DNA of 64,000 nt, taken from positions 7,688,001-7,752,000 of the forward strand of contig NZ_JAMZDZ010000001.1 of assembly GCF_024172085.1 (NCBI RefSeq). The letters run 5' to 3'. This document shows, one piece after another, positions 22,975 through 30,918 of the stretch (position 1 is the first letter of the stretch; each line of letters begins with the position of its first letter). The position numbers and the translations under genes are program-made. This stretch comes from Hamadaea flava. GTDB taxonomy: Bacteria > Actinomycetota > Actinomycetes > Mycobacteriales > Micromonosporaceae. The notes under the pieces are model-generated. The model did no database searches, was not told the origin of the DNA, and saw only the letters and a program-made list of their open reading frames with translations.

Positions 22975-23862
22975 ATGCGGGTATTCGTCACCGGAGCGTC
23001 CGGCTGGATCGGCTCAGCCGTCGTTCCCGAACTGCTGGCCGCCGGCCACGAGGTCGTCGGGCTCGCCCGGTCCGACGAGTCGGCCCGAACCCTGGCCGAG
23101 GCCGGCGCACAGGTGCGCCGGGGGAGCCTCGACGACCTGGACAGCCTGCGTACCGGGGCCGAGGAGGCTGACGGCGTCATCCACCTCGCGTTCAAGCACG
23201 ACTTCAGCGACTACGCCGGAGCCGGGCGGACCGAACGCGCCGCCGTCGAGACCATCGGCAAGGAATTGGAAGGCACCGACCGGCCGTTCCTGTTCGCCTC
23301 CGGCGTGGCCCGCCTGGCCGCCGGCCGGGTCGCCACCGAACTCGACCCCAGCCCGTTCAGCGGTCCCGACACACCGCGCGGCGGCGGCGAGACCCTCGCC
23401 CTGGCGTACGCCGACCGGGGTGTTCGCACGGTCGCGCTGCGGTTCCCGCCGACGGTCCACGGCGACGGCGACCACGGCTTCACCACGACGTTGGTGAACA
23501 TCGCCCGGCAGCGCGGAGCGGCCGGCCACGTCGGCGACGGCGCGAACCGGTGGCCCGCAGTGCATCGGCTCGACGCGGCCACAGCGGTCCGCCTCGCCCT
23601 GGACAACGCGCCCGCCGGAAGTGTCGTGCACGCCGTGGCGGAAGAAGGGATCGCGACCCGCGACATCGCCGAGGTCATCGGACGCGGACTCGGCCTGCCG
23701 GTCGTCTCGGTCGCACCGGAGGACGCGGCGGAGCACTTCGGCTGGATCGCCCAGTTCTTCGCCCTCGACGCGCCCACATCCAGCGCGCTGACCCGAGAGC
23801 GGCTCGGCTGGACGCCGACCGGGCCGGGGCTGCTGGCCGACCTCCCGCACTACCTCCGCTAG
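22975..23862 (+). CDS. NAD-dependent epimerase/dehydratase-family protein (extended SDR)
   Basis: A 295-aa extended short-chain dehydrogenase. The nucleotide-binding motif is VTGASGWIGSAVVPELLAAGHEVVGLARS at 5-33, and VIHLAFKHDFSDY comes at about 67-80. The usual YxxxK active site is not clearly preserved (ETLALAYADRG occupies that region), so the catalytic reaction is uncertain. Homologues sit next to TetR genes in many actinobacteria and are annotated as NAD-binding or reductase-like. It is controlled by the adjacent TetR via the 57-bp dyad. The stop overlaps the convergent DUF1772 gene by 4 bp. Confidence 0.82.
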   Translation: MRVFVTGASGWIGSAVVPELLAAGHEVVGLARSDESARTLAEAGAQVRRGSLDDLDSLRTGAEEADGVIHLAFKHDFSDYAGAGRTERAAVETIGKELEGTDRPFLFASGVARLAAGRVATELDPSPFSGPDTPRGGGETLALAYADRGVRTVALRFPPTVHGDGDHGFTTTLVNIARQRGAAGHVGDGANRWPAVHRLDAATAVRLALDNAPAGSVVHAVAEEGIATRDIAEVIGRGLGLPVVSVAPEDAAEHFGWIAQFFALDAPTSSALTRERLGWTPTGPGLLADLPHYLR

Positions 23863-24338
23863 AGCCGGGTTGCGCCGATGAGGACCAGGACGATCGCGAC
23901 CACGCCCAGCACCGTACGCACGGTGTGGCGCGCGATCCACGGCTGTTCGAACCAGCCGCGGGCGGTGGCCAGGTCCGCATCGGACGCCGTGCGTACGTCG
24001 ACCGCGTCGAGGCGCTTGTTCAGCGGGATGTTCTGGCTGACCGTGACGCCGAACGGCCCCACGATGTACGCGACGGACGCGGCGAGCAGCCAGCCGAACG
24101 CGTCCGTCCCGGCGGCCAGGATCGTGGCCAGCGGAAGCAGCACGACCGGTCCGAGGAAGGCGGGCATGAAGACCGGGTTCACGATTCGCAGGTTCGTCTT
24201 CTGCACGACCGTCACATAGGTCCGGTCGTCGACGAGCTTCAACGCGAGGTTGTTCGCGACGGCGAAGCAGAACATGAGGCCACCGGTGAGCGCGGTGAGC
24301 GTCCCGGCGAGGATGACTACGAACGTCGTGAAGTCCAC
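23859..24338 (-). CDS. DUF1772 (anthrone oxygenase-like) four-helix membrane protein
   Basis: A 159-aa protein with four hydrophobic helices (about 5-27, 55-78, 80-100, 138-157) and the NIPLNKRLDA motif after helix 3 characteristic of DUF1772 proteins, a group that includes fungal anthrone oxygenases. GTG 24338 is preceded at 6 nt by TATCGT on the coding strand (24345-24350), so a leaderless transcript is likely. It is convergent with the epimerase gene. It faces the LysR gene at 24400 across 61 bp, suggesting LysR control. Biochemical role unknown. Confidence 0.8.
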   Translation of the reverse strand: MDFTTFVVILAGTLTALTGGLMFCFAVANNLALKLVDDRTYVTVVQKTNLRIVNPVFMPAFLGPVVLLPLATILAAGTDAFGWLLAASVAYIVGPFGVTVSQNIPLNKRLDAVDVRTASDADLATARGWFEQPWIARHTVRTVLGVVAIVLVLIGATRL

Positions 24339-24399
24339 GTCCCCACGATAGTGAACGGTGACCTGGTATAGGCCGCGGCTTCAGTCGTAGCATCATCCA

Positions 24400-25380
24400 A
24401 TGCGGGTGGAACTCCGCCACCTCCGGGCGGTGTGCGAAATCGCCGACGCGGGCAGTGTCACCAAGGCCGCGGCCCGGTTGGGCCTGGCCACGCCCGCGTT
24501 GACCACGCAGCTGCAACGGATCGAGCGCATCTTCGGCGGCCGGTTGTTCGACCGGGACCACACCGGCGTACGCCCGACGGAGCTGGGCGAGCTGGTGTTG
24601 GCGCGGGCCCGGGTGCTGCTTCCGGCGGCGCAAGGGCTGGAGGAGGAGGCGACCCGCCTCGCCGAAAGCCTGTCGCAGCCGGCCGAACCGGCGGCGTACC
24701 GGCTCGGCGCGGTGAACGGACCGCTCATCGGCGGGCTCGTCGCCCGGCTCAGCGCCGACCAGCCGGCCGCACGGATCACCTCGCACCCGTCCTGGTCCAC
24801 AGTAGAGCTGCAAGAGATGCTGCTCGGCGACAAACTGGACTTCGCTCTGGTCGGGATGTGCGGCGGCGCGCTCGGCGAGTCGCGGGCGGAGTTGAGCGTA
24901 CGGCTGTCGTGGGAGTTGATCGCCGACGCGCCGGTGTTCATCCTGCTGGGTGCGGACCATCCGCTCGCCGCGTGCGACGAGGTCGACCTCGCCCAGCTCG
25001 CGGACGCCTTCTGGGCGGCCACGCCAGGCGACGGCTGCTTCGCCGACTGTTTCGCCGCGGCCTGCGCCCGCGCCGGGTTCACTCCCCGGCCGATCTTCGA
25101 GACCGACGTCGGCGGCTGCATCGACCTGGTGCGTACCGGGGACGCGGTCGCGTTGTGCCAGCCGACGTTCCGGGGGTCGCCCGGGGTCGCGGTGGTGCCG
25201 CTGCGCTCCGAAGGGCTGCGGTGGCGTCATCTGATCGGGTGGCGGCCGGGGTCGGCCGCCTCGGCCGCGGCCGATCAGGTCGTCGGCCACGCGCGGGCGT
25301 CGTACGCCGACGCGGTGGCCCGGAGCAGTGCGTACACCCGATGGCTGCGAGGGAACCCGGAGCCGCACGCCGCGCGATGA
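24400..25380 (+). CDS. LysR-family transcriptional regulator
   Basis: 326 aa. The N-terminal winged HTH (ELRHLRAVCEIADAGSVTKAAARLGLATPALTTQLQRIERIFGGRLFDRD) is followed by a periplasmic-binding-like effector domain (about 95-300) with Cys-containing segments (MCGGALG, GDGCFADCFAAACARAG). TAGCAT (24388-24393) lies 6 nt before the ATG with no ribosome binding site. It is divergent from the DUF1772 membrane protein, its most likely target. Effector unknown. Confidence 0.9.
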   Translation: MRVELRHLRAVCEIADAGSVTKAAARLGLATPALTTQLQRIERIFGGRLFDRDHTGVRPTELGELVLARARVLLPAAQGLEEEATRLAESLSQPAEPAAYRLGAVNGPLIGGLVARLSADQPAARITSHPSWSTVELQEMLLGDKLDFALVGMCGGALGESRAELSVRLSWELIADAPVFILLGADHPLAACDEVDLAQLADAFWAATPGDGCFADCFAAACARAGFTPRPIFETDVGGCIDLVRTGDAVALCQPTFRGSPGVAVVPLRSEGLRWRHLIGWRPGSAASAAADQVVGHARASYADAVARSSAYTRWLRGNPEPHAAR

Positions 25381-25623
25381 GACGCGATGACACCGGTGTT
25401 ACTCCGAGCGTTAAGACCTCGGTGACAACTCTCGGCGAGGCGATCATCCCGTTAACGTTCGCGGCATGAAACGCGATTTCTACACCCTTTGATCCCTTCG
25501 GATAAGACTCCGGTTCGACTCCCCTCGGCGGCCGTGCCCCGCCAGGGCAGACCTGCGGTGCGGTGCGTGCCGTCGCGTCTGCCACCACCTACTGGGGAGA
25601 CTTGCCGGGCGTAGGTTGGGGGC

Positions 25624-26424
25624 ATGGATCTTCTGCCGTTCATGCCCCGACCTACGGTGACGCACCCGGGCATCGTTGTCGCCGACCCGCTCGGGTTCCG
25701 CCCGCTTCAGCTGGATCTGCACATTCCGGCGGGTGAGGGGCCCTTCCCGGTGGTGTTCTGGGTGCACGGGGGCGGGTGGATGTCCGGCAGCCGGGTCTGG
25801 CTGCCGGACTCGATCACTCCGTTCGGCTTCCATCAGCGCCTGATCGACCGGGGCTACGCCGTCGCCGACGTCGACTACCGGCTCGGCCGCGAGGCGCCGT
25901 TCCCAGCGCAGCTGGAGGACGTTCAGGCGGCCATCCGCTGGGTCCGGGGCAACGCCGGCCGCTTCGGGCTGGATCCGGGCCGGTTCGCCACGCTGGGCGA
26001 GTCCGCCGGAGGTCAGCTCGCCGCGCTGGCGGGCCTGCTGGGCAGCGGCGACACCGCCGTCCACGCGGTCGTCGACTGGTACGGCGTCTCCGATTTCCTC
26101 GCCTTGCAGGGACGTGACGATCCCAATGACAACGTGGCCATGTACCTCGGCGGAGCGCTGAGGACGGTGGCGGAGGCCGCCCGGGAGGCCAGCCCGACGC
26201 ATCGGGTGCACGCGGGCGCGCCGCCGTTCCTGGCCGTGCACGGCACCGACGACCGGATCGTGCCGTTCGCGCAGTCCGTCGGGCTCGCCGACGCGCTTCG
26301 GGCGGTCGGCGTACGCTGCGACGTCGTCCCGGCCGAGGGCGGCGACCACTGCTTCGTCGGGTACGCCGACATCGGCGGCCTGATCGACACGAGCATCGAT
26401 TTCCTCGACGACGTCCTGAAATGA
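25624..26424 (+). CDS. Alpha/beta hydrolase (HSL / BD-FAE-type esterase)
   Basis: A 266-aa esterase of the hormone-sensitive-lipase-like group. The oxyanion motif HGGGW is near 43-47, the nucleophile elbow GESAGG near 124-129, the acid in HGTDDRIVPF near 205, and the His in GGDHCFVGY near 240. No signal peptide. TAGGTT (25612-25617) ends 6 nt before the ATG, suggesting a leaderless start. Its stop overlaps the ATG of the methionine aminopeptidase gene (ATGA). The 243-bp region upstream holds no recognisable gene or RNA. Confidence 0.87.
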   Translation: MDLLPFMPRPTVTHPGIVVADPLGFRPLQLDLHIPAGEGPFPVVFWVHGGGWMSGSRVWLPDSITPFGFHQRLIDRGYAVADVDYRLGREAPFPAQLEDVQAAIRWVRGNAGRFGLDPGRFATLGESAGGQLAALAGLLGSGDTAVHAVVDWYGVSDFLALQGRDDPNDNVAMYLGGALRTVAEAAREASPTHRVHAGAPPFLAVHGTDDRIVPFAQSVGLADALRAVGVRCDVVPAEGGDHCFVGYADIGGLIDTSIDFLDDVLK

Positions 26425-27188
26425 TCCGGTTGAAGAGCCCGTCCGAGATCGCCACGATGCGGGAGGCCGGGCGTGTCGTCGCGCGTACGCTGGCCGCCGT
26501 CGCCGAGGCGGCCCGGGCGGGCGTCAGCCTGAGCGAACTCGACGAGCTGGCCGCTGACCTCATCAGCGCGGCGGGGGCCGACCCGTCGTTCCTCGGCTAC
26601 CGGCCCACCTGGGCGTCGACGAGGTATCCCGGCGTGCTGTGCCTGTCGGTCAACGACGCCATCGTGCACGGCATCCCCGACGGCCGGGTGCTGCGCGACG
26701 GCGATCTGCTGTCGATCGACTGCGGGGCGTACGTCGAGGGATTTCACGCCGACGCCGCGATCACGGTGGGCGTCGGCGACCTCGACGACCGGGCCCGGCA
26801 CCTCAGCGAGACCACCCGGCTGGCGCTGGAGGAGGGCATCGCGGCGGTCGCCGTCGGCGGGCGGCTCAGCGACATCTCGCATGCGGTCGAGACGGTGGCC
26901 CGCGGCGCGGGGTACGGCGTGCCGCCGAACATGGGTGGGCACGGCATCGGCACGAAGATGCACGAGGACCCGCACCTGGCCAACACCGGCCGGCCCGGAC
27001 GCGGCGTACGCCTGCGGGAGGGCATGGTGCTGGCGATCGAGCCGATGCTGATCGAGAGCGGCCGCGACCGGGCTCGGACCGCCCGGGACGGCTGGACGGT
27101 CCTCACCGGCGACGGCAGCCGCGCGGCGCACTGGGAGCACTCGGTCGCGGTCACGGGCGACGGCCCGGTCATCCTCACCCTGCCGTGA
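26421..27188 (+). CDS. map: Methionine aminopeptidase, type I
   Basis: A 255-aa pita-bread-fold M24A metallopeptidase that removes the N-terminal Met from new proteins. Metal ligands and active-site residues are visible: the His in IVHGIPDG near 79, Asp in LLSIDCGAYVEGFHADAAITVGVGD (two Asp, near 97 and 108), His in GGHGIGTKMHEDP near 171, Glu in AIEPMLIE near 204 and Glu in HWEHSVAVT near 235. Actinobacteria usually have two map genes. This one is coupled by overlap to an esterase gene rather than to ribosomal-protein genes, so it is probably the accessory copy (inference). Confidence 0.93.
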   Translation: MIRLKSPSEIATMREAGRVVARTLAAVAEAARAGVSLSELDELAADLISAAGADPSFLGYRPTWASTRYPGVLCLSVNDAIVHGIPDGRVLRDGDLLSIDCGAYVEGFHADAAITVGVGDLDDRARHLSETTRLALEEGIAAVAVGGRLSDISHAVETVARGAGYGVPPNMGGHGIGTKMHEDPHLANTGRPGRGVRLREGMVLAIEPMLIESGRDRARTARDGWTVLTGDGSRAAHWEHSVAVTGDGPVILTLP

Positions 27189-27270
27189 CCGACCCGGAGA
27201 CACGGTGGCGTGATGGCGCCCGGGGACACGACACCTCGCCGTGACCGCGACCGGAGACACGCTGCCGTGG
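27182..27270. repeat. Imperfect direct repeats after the map gene
   Basis: A unit of about 31 bp beginning GCCGTGACCG and containing CCGGAGACACG occurs at 27182-27212 and 27238-27270. A shorter copy of the core (CCGGGGACACG) lies between them at 27220-27230. The three cores CCGG(A/G)GACACG are 26 and 31 bp apart. No gene lies between the map stop and 27419. Confidence 0.65.
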
Positions 27271-27418
27271 CGAGGCCCGGAAAATGCCGATGACGAGCCG
27301 AAATGCGCGCGGCCTACCCTGAAGTCAGATGGATAAACCCGGCGAAACGCTTGAATAGGCGGCCGGATACGGGCACGTTGGAGCTTTGCCCAGAGTCGTC
27401 ACAAGAAGGGCTCTCCAC

Positions 27419-27697
27419 ATGCTTGCCGTAACCGAGCGCGCCGCGGACGCCATCCGCGCGCTGACCGACGCACCCCAGATCCCGGACGGGTCCGGGTTGC
27501 GTATCTCGTCCGGCGAAGGTGCGGGCACGCTGCAGCTCAGCCTCGTCGCCTCGCCCGCCGACGGAGATCAGATCCTGTCCAGCGGGGACGCCCTGCTGTT
27601 CCTGGACTCCGACGCCACCTTGCTGCTGGACGAGAAGATGATCGACGCCACGATGACCGACGGCGGCGAGATCCAGTTCGTCCTCGCCGACCAGTAA
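27419..27697 (+). CDS. HesB/IscA-like small protein without the conserved cysteines
   Basis: A 92-aa protein of the HesB/Fe-S biosynthesis fold: an N-terminal helix LAVTERAADAIRALTD, LRISSGEGAGTLQLSLVASPADGD, and a C-terminal strand pair ending DGGEIQFVLADQ. A-type carriers bind iron or clusters through three Cys, but this protein has no Cys at all, so it cannot act as a normal cluster carrier. Similar Cys-free proteins occur in actinobacteria with unknown function. ATG 27419 has AAGAAGG (27403-27409) upstream. A strong hairpin follows. Confidence 0.75.
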   Translation: MLAVTERAADAIRALTDAPQIPDGSGLRISSGEGAGTLQLSLVASPADGDQILSSGDALLFLDSDATLLLDEKMIDATMTDGGEIQFVLADQ

Positions 27698-27728
27698 GCC
27701 GATCGATAAGCACCTCGCATAGCTCTGC

Positions 27729-27773
27729 CTGCGGCGCCCCAGCCGGTCTGAAGACCGTGCTGGGGCGCCGCAG
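27729..27773 (+). terminator. Strong hairpin terminator after the HesB-like gene
   Basis: CTGCGGCGCCCCAGC (27729-27743) pairs perfectly with GCTGGGGCGCCGCAG (27759-27773). Inside the loop GGTC and GACC also pair, giving a near-continuous 19-bp stem. Confidence 0.88.
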
Positions 27774-27801
27774 TGTCGGACGCCCCGGCTAGCATTTCGC
27801 C

Positions 27802-28392
27802 ATGGCGATCAACACGCTCCAGGAACTGCACAGCCGGGCCATGCGTGCGTGCGGGGGCGCCGTCGCGCAGGCGACGCCGGCCGAGCTGGGCCGCCCGACG
27901 CCCTGTGCGGGCTGGACGCTGGCCGATCTGCTCGCACACATGACCGTGCAGGACAGCGGCTTCGCCGGGGCGGCGCGGGGCGCGGTGACCACCGTGGCCG
28001 ACTGGCGCCCGGTGTACCACGGTGACGAGGCGATCGCCCGCTACGCCGAGGCCGCTGCCGACGTCGAGCAGGCATTAGCCGAAGTCGGCGTGCTCGAGCG
28101 CGCCTTCGTGATCCCCGAGTTCACCACGGGCCAGCCCATCAAGGGACCCAGCGCCGTCCGGGCCCACCTGATCGACGCCGTCGTGCACGGCTGGGACGTC
28201 GCGCGTACCTTGGGCGTGGGGTATGAGCTGGACGACGAGGTGCTCGCCGAGTCGCTGGCGATCGCAGAGTCCATTCCGGACGGAGACAACCGCGGCACCT
28301 TCTTCAGCCGCGCGGTGGCCGTCGATCCGCAGGCCGCGCCGCTCGACCGGATCGTGGCGCACCTCGGCCGGTCACCGGTCTGGCCCGACTGA
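27802..28392 (+). CDS. TIGR03086-family metal-binding protein (DinB/MDMPI-like)
   Basis: A 196-aa protein with the mycothiol-dependent maleylpyruvate-isomerase N-terminal four-helix bundle: PTPCAGWTLADLLAHM with a His metal ligand near 47, and VHGWDVARTLG with further ligands near 130. The TIGR03086 group is widespread in actinobacteria; members bind a divalent metal and probably use mycothiol, but their substrates are mostly unknown. TAGCAT (27790-27795) ends 6 nt before the ATG and no ribosome binding site is present, so the mRNA is probably leaderless. The 3' end overlaps the convergent kinase-like gene by 21 bp. Confidence 0.85.
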   Translation: MAINTLQELHSRAMRACGGAVAQATPAELGRPTPCAGWTLADLLAHMTVQDSGFAGAARGAVTTVADWRPVYHGDEAIARYAEAAADVEQALAEVGVLERAFVIPEFTTGQPIKGPSAVRAHLIDAVVHGWDVARTLGVGYELDDEVLAESLAIAESIPDGDNRGTFFSRAVAVDPQAAPLDRIVAHLGRSPVWPD

Positions 28393-28887
28393 CTCGATCC
28401 GCCCTCGCAGCCCGGCGAAGTCCACGTCGGTCGACGTGTCGACGCGCAGCACCGGCCCGAGCGCCAATGGTTCGGCCCGCTTCGCCCACTCCGGCCACGA
28501 GTCGGCCAGCCGCTGGTCGTCCTGGTAGTGCGGCGGCCGGTCGCGGTTCGCGTACCGCTGCCTGGCGATCTCGACCGGAACCTCACACCAGAGCTCGACC
28601 ACCGGGGTGCCGCGCAGCCCGGCCCGCGCGAACTCGAGGTCGCGCGGCCGGAACCACCACGATTCGAGGATGATCGTCCCGGGCAGGCCCGCGGCCAGCT
28701 GGTAGGCGGCCTCCATCGCGGCCGCGCCCAAGGCCCGCGCCGGCACGGCCGGGAAGAGCGCCCGCAGGCCGTCCTTCACGACGTCCTTCGAGATCACGGG
28801 TACGCCCAGCGCAGCGCCCAGTCCGGTCGCCAGCGTCGTCTTGCCCGAGCCCGGCAAGCCGTTCACCATCAGCAGGAGGTCAGCCAC
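28372..28887 (-). CDS. P-loop kinase-like AAA ATPase
   Basis: A 171-aa P-loop protein: Walker A NGLPGSGKTTLA at 9-20, VISKDVVKDGL near 30, ESWWF near 74 in place of a Walker B strand end, and an Arg-rich lid region RQRYANRDRPPHY near 109. Size and motifs match the AAA_33 zeta-toxin/chloramphenicol-phosphotransferase-like kinase group. The substrate is unknown. No antitoxin-like gene is adjacent, so a toxin role is not supported. Start GTG at 28887. Confidence 0.78.
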   Translation of the reverse strand: MADLLLMVNGLPGSGKTTLATGLGAALGVPVISKDVVKDGLRALFPAVPARALGAAAMEAAYQLAAGLPGTIILESWWFRPRDLEFARAGLRGTPVVELWCEVPVEIARQRYANRDRPPHYQDDQRLADSWPEWAKRAEPLALGPVLRVDTSTDVDFAGLRGRIESVGPDR

Positions 28888-28946
28888 CGAGCGAGGATCT
28901 CACAAACCCCGGACACGCCGTCTGACCTGCGAATACGCTCGGACGA

Positions 28947-29774
28947 ATGAGTACCGGAACGGTCACCACCCAAGACGGCACGAAGATCTTCTACAAGGAT
29001 TGGGGAAGCGGACAGCCGGTAGTTTTCAGCCACGGCTGGCCCCTGACGGCGGACGCGTGGGACGACCAGATGTGGTACGTCGTCTCCAACGGATTCCGGG
29101 CAGTCGCCCACGATCGGCGCGGCCACGGCCGGTCGAGCCAGCCCTGGGAGGGCAACGACCTCAACACGTACGCCGACGACCTGGCCGCCGTGATCGAAGC
29201 CCTCGACCTGCGCGACATCGTGCTCGTCGGGCACTCGACCGGCGGCGGTGAGATCACCCGATACATGGCCCGGCACGGCACCGACCGTGTCGCCAAGGCG
29301 GTCCTGGTCGGCGCGATCCCGCCGCTGATGCTGCAGACCGACGCCAACCCGGAAGGTCTGCCGCGCAGCGTCTTCGACGACATCCGCGCCGGTGTGGAAC
29401 GCGACCGGTCGCAGTACTGGCACGATTTGAGCATGCCGTTCTACGGCGCCAACCGGGACGGTTCGAAGGTGAGCCAGGGACTTCGGGATCACTTCTGGCT
29501 CCAGGGCATGACCGTCGGCTTCAAGGGCGCCTACGACTGCATCAAGGCGTTCTCCGAGACCGACCTGACCGAGGACTGCAAGAAGATCGACGTGCCGACG
29601 CTGATCATCCACGGCGACGACGACCAGATCGTGCCGATCGTCGCGTCGGCGAACAAGTCGTCGAAGCTCATCAAGAACAGCGAGATGAAGGTGTATCCGG
29701 GCGCGCCGCACGGGTTGACCGCGACGCACCAGGACGAGTTCAACGGCGACCTGCTGGCCTTCCTCAAGGCCTGA
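28947..29774 (+). CDS. Alpha/beta hydrolase, non-heme chloroperoxidase-like
   Basis: A 275-aa hydrolase very close in layout to cofactor-free chloroperoxidases/aryl esterases: FSHGWPL near 27, [12 protein letters not shown] near 54, nucleophile elbow VGHSTGGGE (Ser near 97), acid in [12 protein letters not shown] near 225, and His in PHGLTATH near 255. These enzymes act as esterases and can form peracids that halogenate substrates. No signal peptide. TACGCT (28934-28939) lies 7 nt before the ATG, so a leaderless transcript is likely. A hairpin lies downstream. Confidence 0.88.
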   Translation: MSTGTVTTQDGTKIFYKDWGSGQPVVFSHGWPLTADAWDDQMWYVVSNGFRAVAHDRRGHGRSSQPWEGNDLNTYADDLAAVIEALDLRDIVLVGHSTGGGEITRYMARHGTDRVAKAVLVGAIPPLMLQTDANPEGLPRSVFDDIRAGVERDRSQYWHDLSMPFYGANRDGSKVSQGLRDHFWLQGMTVGFKGAYDCIKAFSETDLTEDCKKIDVPTLIIHGDDDQIVPIVASANKSSKLIKNSEMKVYPGAPHGLTATHQDEFNGDLLAFLKA

Positions 29775-29805
29775 CGGTCGTTTTGAGCTGACGCCTCATC
29801 GAGTC

Positions 29806-29852
29806 GATCTAGGCGGGAGATGTTGCCCAGGCAGCCGTCTCCCGCCTAGATC
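29806..29852 (+). terminator. Hairpin terminator after the chloroperoxidase-like gene
   Basis: GATCTAGGCGGGAGA (29806-29820) and TCTCCCGCCTAGATC (29838-29852) form a perfect 15-bp stem with a 17-nt loop, 32 bp after the stop. Confidence 0.85.
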
Positions 29853-29961
29853 ATCTGTCGGGCCGGGACAAACCGGGTGCCACGTTATGGCAGCTCCGCG
29901 TACGCCACGGGGCAGCCTGTCGTTAACCTTCGCGACGTGATCGGAACCTAGCGTCAGCCGA

Positions 29962-30918
29962 ATGCAGGTCAGTCCACGGGTGAGCGCGGTCATTCCCACC
30001 TTCGGCCGGCCCGAGCTGGTGGTACGCGCGGTGCGCAGCGTACTGGCGCAGACCATGGCCGACCTGGAGGTCATCGTGGTCGTCGACGGCCCGGACGAGG
30101 CGACCGGCCAGGCGCTGACCCGGCTCGGCGATCGCCGGTTGCGGGTGATCGAACTGCCGGAGAAGGGCGGCGCGCAGAACGCCCGCAACACCGGCGTACG
30201 CGCGGCGACGGCGCCCTGGACGGCCATGCTGGACGACGACGACGAGTGGCTGCCGCAGAAGCTGGCGAAGCAGCTCGCCGCGGCGCAGGCCACCGACGCT
30301 CCGCGCCCGATCGTGGCGAGCCGCCTGCTGAACCGCACCCCGCGCGCCGAGTACGCCATGCCGCGCCGGCTGCGCCAGCCAGGCGAGCCGTGGAGCGAGT
30401 ACTTCACTGTCCGCCGGGGCCTGTTCCACGGTGAGGGGTTCATCCAGACCTCGACGATCATGGCCCCGACCGAGGTGCTGCGGCAGGTGCCGTTCGCCCC
30501 GAAGGTGCCCCGGATGCAGGAGATGGACTGGGTGCTGCGGGCGCTGGGCACTGAGGGCACCGAGCTGCTCTACGTCGAGGAGCCGCTGGTGATCTGGTAC
30601 CAGGACGAGAACCGGCCGCGGATCACCTTCGAGGAGAAATGGCAGCAGTCGCTGGACTGGCTGCGGCGCAACGAGTCGCTGGTGACCAAGAAGGCGTACG
30701 CGGCGATCGTGATGAGCGTCGTCAGCTCGATGGCGGCGCCGACGCACAGCCTCAAGGTGTTCTGGCTGCTGCTGCGGGAAGCCCAGCGCAAGGGCCGGCC
30801 CGGGTTCATCGACTACGTGACCTTCCTGCAGATCTGGCTGATCCCGCCCGCCCTGCGGCGTACGCTGCGCGACAAGGCATTGTCCAGAACCTCCAGTCCC
30901 CAGGCAGAGTTGGTGTGA
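29962..30918 (+). CDS. GT2-family glycosyltransferase
   Basis: A 318-aa GT-A-fold transferase. It opens with VSAVIPTFGRPELVVRAVRSVLAQTM, then EVIVVVDGPDEAT, and the metal-binding DxD-type motif is AMLDDDDEWLPQKL near 90-103. The C-terminal third is Arg-rich and helical. GT2 enzymes add sugars from nucleotide donors to envelope polysaccharides, lipids or metabolites. TAGCGT (29949-29954) ends 7 nt before the ATG. Its stop overlaps the GTG of a GT4 gene (GTGA), so the two act in one pathway. Product unknown. Confidence 0.88.
   Translation: MQVSPRVSAVIPTFGRPELVVRAVRSVLAQTMADLEVIVVVDGPDEATGQALTRLGDRRLRVIELPEKGGAQNARNTGVRAATAPWTAMLDDDDEWLPQKLAKQLAAAQATDAPRPIVASRLLNRTPRAEYAMPRRLRQPGEPWSEYFTVRRGLFHGEGFIQTSTIMAPTEVLRQVPFAPKVPRMQEMDWVLRALGTEGTELLYVEEPLVIWYQDENRPRITFEEKWQQSLDWLRRNESLVTKKAYAAIVMSVVSSMAAPTHSLKVFWLLLREAQRKGRPGFIDYVTFLQIWLIPPALRRTLRDKALSRTSSPQAELV

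Noticed and set aside
25467-25493. 8-codon frame (MKRDFYTL) before the esterase gene, considered as a leader peptide
   Set aside because: No ribosome binding site, and the esterase has its own closer leaderless promoter.
25501-25530. GGTTCGACTCCCC, resembling the T-arm of a tRNA
   Set aside because: The bases around it do not form a 5-bp T-stem, and no acceptor, D or anticodon arm can be folded upstream.
28372-28887. P-loop kinase considered as a zeta-type toxin of a toxin-antitoxin pair
   Set aside because: No small antitoxin gene is adjacent, and it overlaps an unrelated convergent gene.
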